From NCBI RefSeq assembly GCF_014805625.2, contig NW_023998433.1, forward strand, positions 977,753-1,041,752: a DNA stretch of 64,000 nt. The letters are read 5' to 3'. Position numbers and translations under genes: made by a program. Of the stretch, positions 59,650-64,000 are shown in pieces. The notes beneath the pieces were generated by a model that had not been told where the DNA came from, did no database searches, and saw only the letters and a program-made list of their open reading frames with translations. Each line of letters starts with the position of its first letter. Positions within the stretch are counted from its first letter, which is position 1. Source of the DNA: Glossina fuscipes. Taxonomy: Eukaryota > Arthropoda > Insecta > Diptera > Glossinidae.

Positions 59650-60780
59650 AGTAGTACACACAGAAAGAAACTCACTCAGTGACCAAACCACTTTATTCAA
59701 GGTTTATGCAAAAAGTTCTTCAAAGAATATGCACGGTTTATATTCATGTCATCTCCTCGTGTCTCCACATATAAATGATGCTCACATTACAATTGTGCAT
59801 CTGTGTATATCTGGTTCATTGTGGTAACAACTGGAAAACAAAATTTTTCAATTTAGGGCAAATTATGCAATAACGTTGTTCTTGGGAAAAAAAATAGACA
59901 AGAAATGTTCATTTTTTCAAAATATTTTCAAAAATTCATCTTCTTGAACAATTTTTATTTATATTTTTTGAATTTTAATTACTTTTGTACAAGATTTACT
60001 TTTATATATATTTAAAACACAGATTTCATGAAGAGAAAAAATAAACATACATTATATATATATATATATACTGGATGGATTCAATATGAATCACTTCTCT
60101 TTCAATTCTATTGCTAACTTTCCACTAAAAATAAAAACTGCATAAAATGGAAAGAAATCCGAAAGATTACTTGTGTCTCTCGAGGGAGAGTAATAAGAGA
60201 GAAATGCAGTTCAATATGAATCACTTTTGTGTACGTGTTCACGAACTTTTCAAATTTTTTTCTAAATTCAAAGCTTTTTAAAAAATGGCGTCGTATTTTT
60301 CTCTCTATTCCTCACATCAACTGAAGCATACATCAGTAATCATAGATTTTTCGCCATTTTATATTCCTTTCATACAAAAACTAAAAATTTTTAAAAAAAA
60401 TAAAAAATTTACAAACCGATTTTTTTTTTTGTAAAATCTTCGATTCAATTTCCATTCAGTCGTTGACCTCATAAATATAAGCCCATTGATCTGCATTATA
60501 TCATCGAATCGAAATGGCCACATTATTCAACACATGATGTGCTTTTCTTCTATTTCCTTTACGCCACGTCATAATGGCTCCGTCCGAGAGGTTATTGGCA
60601 ATGTAGACACAGTTCCCAAGGGACTGCAAATGGAAAAGCTTGCATAATAAAAACTATTATAACACAAACACAAACACACACACACACGCACGCACACGCA
60701 CGCATCTCATTCTATCTTGGCTAGGGAATAATTAATTCTACATTTGGCTTTAACAGCTTAGAACAATAAATATGTAGATT
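59650..60780. other. Non-coding stretch
   Basis: AT-rich. The phrase TTCAATATGAATCACTT occurs twice (about 60078 and 60211), and there is a (CA)n/(GCAC)n run near 60665-60703. Otherwise nothing was recognised. Confidence 0.4.
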
Positions 60781-60782
60781 TT

Positions 60783-61316
60783 TCAACTTTGCACTCGAAC
60801 AGTTGATGGATGAACATGTCGTTTGCTATTTTCTATCCCACTTTCAGTCTTTTGCGTAGGATCACCAGAAACATCTGCTCCACAAGCATTTACGTATGCA
60901 TTAGTCTTATTACTACTGCTGCTACTAATACTACGCATAAAATTATCTAATTCACTAAGTTCACATTTCCACAAATTCGTAATTTCTTCGCGTTGTCTAC
61001 GGCACTTGTCATTATTATCGTCAATAATCACTACCGATTCAGCCTTCTCTTTGGAATGATGATTATTTATAGCTGATTTATTGATTTTCGTTTGAAATTC
61101 CAACCAGCGTTGGAAACGCTCTTGCTGCTTGCGTCTCAGCTCAAGTTCGGCATTCATTAAAGCCGTTGATAAAATGGCGCATACACGAAGATTACCACCC
61201 GAACGTAATTTGCGTTTCATTTGCAATTTCTTTAAACGAAAATTTCTGACCCAATCGCATAGTGTCTTGGGATTTTGACCGTATTCATCCTCTCCTTGGT
61301 AATACATGGCTACCAT
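60783..61316 (-). CDS. Unrecognised intronless protein, 177 residues
   Basis: A complete ORF from ATG 61316 (an in-frame TAA lies two codons upstream; a second Met is residue 4) to the stop at 60783-60785. The N-terminal part has NPKTLCDWVRNFRLKKLQMK followed by RKLRSGG, a basic, possibly nuclear-localising stretch. Residues of about 50-75 (NAELELRRKQQERFQRWLEF) look like an amphipathic or coiled helix. Then come an acidic VVIIDDNNDK, a basic RRQREE, NLWKCELSELDNFMRS, a Ser run and a polar tail. The length, charge pattern and varied composition argue for a real protein in this AT-rich DNA. I recognise no family. TATATAAAA lies only about 25-34 bases upstream, which would leave almost no 5' UTR. 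Confidence 0.65.
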   Translation of the reverse strand: MVAMYYQGEDEYGQNPKTLCDWVRNFRLKKLQMKRKLRSGGNLRVCAILSTALMNAELELRRKQQERFQRWLEFQTKINKSAINNHHSKEKAESVVIIDDNNDKCRRQREEITNLWKCELSELDNFMRSISSSSSNKTNAYVNACGADVSGDPTQKTESGIENSKRHVHPSTVRVQS

Positions 61317-64000
61317 CGCTTATTTATGAAAGCTTTGAACTTTTATATAAGCAGTAAAATAAATTATTTGCAAATGCCTATATACACACACACCTTTTAT
61401 ACCGAAATTGTAACAATTGCAGCTATTACATCAAATAACCTTAATTTCACAATAATCAGGTTATTATGTATACACACAAAAGGTTTTCTGCTTGAGAATT
61501 CCTTCCCAACGATCTTTATACAATAGACTGCACTTTACAACGTTTCTTTTACGACTGATAAAAACCGAACTTTCTACACTGCCTTTTATACCTATGAAAA
61601 ACTGTGTATGTATATTCCAATGTCATATGGCTTATTCTAGCGCTGCGTTTTCATTCCTTTTTCTACCCCTGTTTAAAGTAATCATAAATAAATACCTTTT
61701 GATACTGTTGCCTGAAAATTTTTCAATATCTCTTTGGAAAAACGAATATTAAATGCTTTGGAAATCCTCGCAATGTAGCGATAAAATATGCGTTCCATTT
61801 AAGATTTGTGGAAATGTATAATCGACCATTTTTTTTTTCTTTAGTACTCTTTTAGTGTTCAATGCATTAAAACAGAGTTGTTATACCACAAAATAATCGA
61901 CAGCGTAAATAAGCAAATAGATCGACTTTTCATATCTTTTACTCAGGTATTTGTATTAAACGTATCTATGCTCATATATTGAAAAAGGAATTTTAAATAA
62001 TTTAAAATAAATGTAATATTATTTATAAGTAAACAATACAAATTTTCATGGTTTAATAGTTTTCGACTTATTGAACTATTCTTCACTTTATATACTTAAT
62101 AACGTAATGGGTCTAAGCCACTTTTAACAAAAATAACAAAGGAACCAAAGATATTTCTATCCTCTAAACATAAAATAACTTTTATCTTAACTCAGCCATT
62201 GTGTTTTTGCTTGTCAATGTTTGAAATCAATAAAGAAAAGTTGTTACATAGTATAACTAGTTGAAGTATTTTAGTAATCTAATATTTGTTTTGTTGAATC
62301 CCTCAATTTTGCAATTAGAATGATAATTTAGTATACTATGAACTTGTACTGGTATGCACATAGCTAAAATTATTTACAATTTTATTTATATTTATTTACA
62401 TTATTATTGTGTATGTGTATATAAGCAAAAAAAAAGAAACTTGTCTGGTCTAAATGTACATATTCATATTTATGTACAAGTGAAAATGAATATCGGGCAG
62501 CTGCGCGCTAGGTTTCTTTATTTCCAATATATTTTATATTGCATGTTCATTCTAGAAACTGGAATTCTCTAAATTTTAGGAAGATTCCTTAACGTATCTT
62601 TCCAGTTAAATGTGTACAGAATAATATGCAGATAAATAAATGTTATACGTAGCTACGTATCTATACAAACGTATATTATAGGTGTATACATATATATATA
62701 TATATATATATGCATTTGCGTTTGAGGAAATGACGAAAAATGCTCTTGGGAAGTCGTGATTCATAGAAAGGTCGAAGTTATTTGTCATAAATTGCTTACA
62801 TATACATGTGTGCATATAAAAAGAGAATAAGGCATGTAAAAACGAAAAATATGTACAGTGAGTTTCATTAATACTGGGTTTTTTCGCTCGACAAAAAGTA
62901 AACGCCGCTGGGTCGAACAAAAAAGGTTTAATGTGAACACGAGGTTCTTCGTTTGAACCTTAAGAAAGTAGACAGATAATTTGATTCTAAATGTATATAG
63001 ATCTATACATGTATATTGTGAGCTGATCTTTTCAGAGTTCCAATTAATTTTCTTATTTTATTTGACTATTTCGACTTTTAAAGCGAAATTAAATATCTAT
63101 ATATTTATTTATTTTTAATCTGCCTGAAATGAAGTGCAGCGAGTGAAGTGAACATGATTGAATGAATATTATGTATAAATTTAGTTACAATCGCCCAACA
63201 ACACAGAGGTTAGCCCGCATGATCAGCAATATTACGGAGCAATGTTGAGCCGTAGGAAATATTTTAAGTAAGATTTTTTTTTGTTTCTTGAGTTTAGCGG
63301 ATTAAGCCAATAAAGATGTCTTATATTTCTATTAAAAAAAATTCTGCAAAATATCGGAGGAAAAAAAGTTCCCCCGTACAATGCACATTCAATTTTATAT
63401 ACATACATCTCTTTTTGTAGAAGAGCGGCTAATTTACAAAGCGACCGCACAATTACATTCTTCTTCGCAATCATCGGATTTGAATGCAACTGGAAACATA
63501 TAGCATGAATTGGATACGGAGGCAGATTTTTTCATTCGAAAAAATGAAATTTGTAAAATGGAAGACTTTGGGAATGCTTTAGTGATAACTTTACTTGGGA
63601 AATGGAACAAAATTGGTGCAGATGTAACAAAAATTTATTTTTATAATGCCAAGACATATGCAAGCAGTACTAGATGCACAATATATTAGTTTTTAAATAT
63701 TGTCAACAAATAGCGTATTAAATAAACGGTATGTACAGTTTTTTGTGGTATTTTTTTAAGATTGATTTATATTTTTTGTTTATAACTTTATTTTAACTCA
63801 AAACAAATGGTTGGTTTGTTATTTAATAAAAGTTTTTGTTTTTTAAGAAATATATTTTCCGACCCTCAATCCATAAATACGTCTTTCAATAAGAGAAACC
63901 TTATTTTTTCGTACGCATTTAGACTTTACTATTCATTGTTTGATAATCGACTTACAAACACGTTGCTTACATCCAGAAAATGCAATTCTTATAACAATTT
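61317..64000. other. Non-coding stretch to window end
   Basis: AT-rich, with a TA run near 62691-62710. None of the short ORFs has protein features. Confidence 0.4.

Overview
This window is eukaryotic and comes from a higher fly (Diptera, probably Schizophora). It is very AT-rich, most of it is intronic or intergenic, and it carries many microsatellites, an irritans-type mariner and R1/LOA-like retrotransposon debris. The recognisable genes have fly-like short introns with standard GT/AG junctions. I cannot name the species. There are two assembly gaps (13179-13278, exactly 100 N; 50468-50933, 466 N).

Three protein-coding loci are supported. (1) The 3' part of a phosphatase-and-actin-regulator gene (Phactr) on the + strand: six confident exons between 16114 and 32094, plus one candidate 30-base micro-exon. 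It has three C-terminal RPEL repeats and the conserved PP1/actin-binding tail. Its 5' exons were not found and probably lie to the left of the window. An intron of about 12 kb separates the acidic/proline-rich middle from the RPEL exons. (2) A complete three-exon short peptidoglycan-recognition protein (49032-49763, +) with a signal peptide and all four zinc ligands of an amidase. (3) An unrecognised intronless ORF of 177 residues (60783-61316, -). A 90-residue ORF at 59259-59531 (-) is a weaker candidate.

Mobile DNA: a mariner with intact terminal repeats, TA target duplications and a broken transposase (8409-9653); two further transposase fossils (10641-10941 and 36491-36690); an internally deleted R1/LOA-like reverse transcriptase (21080-22750, -); a separate ORF2 C-terminal fragment (24569-24760, +); a roughly 780-bp insertion bounded by perfect 15-bp direct repeats (35024-35803); four copies of a SINE-like family sharing a GCCTGAGTGATT-type 3' end; and several anonymous dispersed repeats that I call families A, B and C.

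The most unusual part is 53.6-59.0 kb. No long ORF occupies its repeated motifs. Instead, at least four families of short hairpins or motifs recur on the same strand, some at roughly 170-base spacing. In the best one (HP1, eight copies) the stems change by compensatory pairs while an 11-base loop and a downstream CGCTA are kept. This pattern suggests a structured non-coding RNA, or a tandem array selected for single-strand folding. I do not recognise it as any known family.
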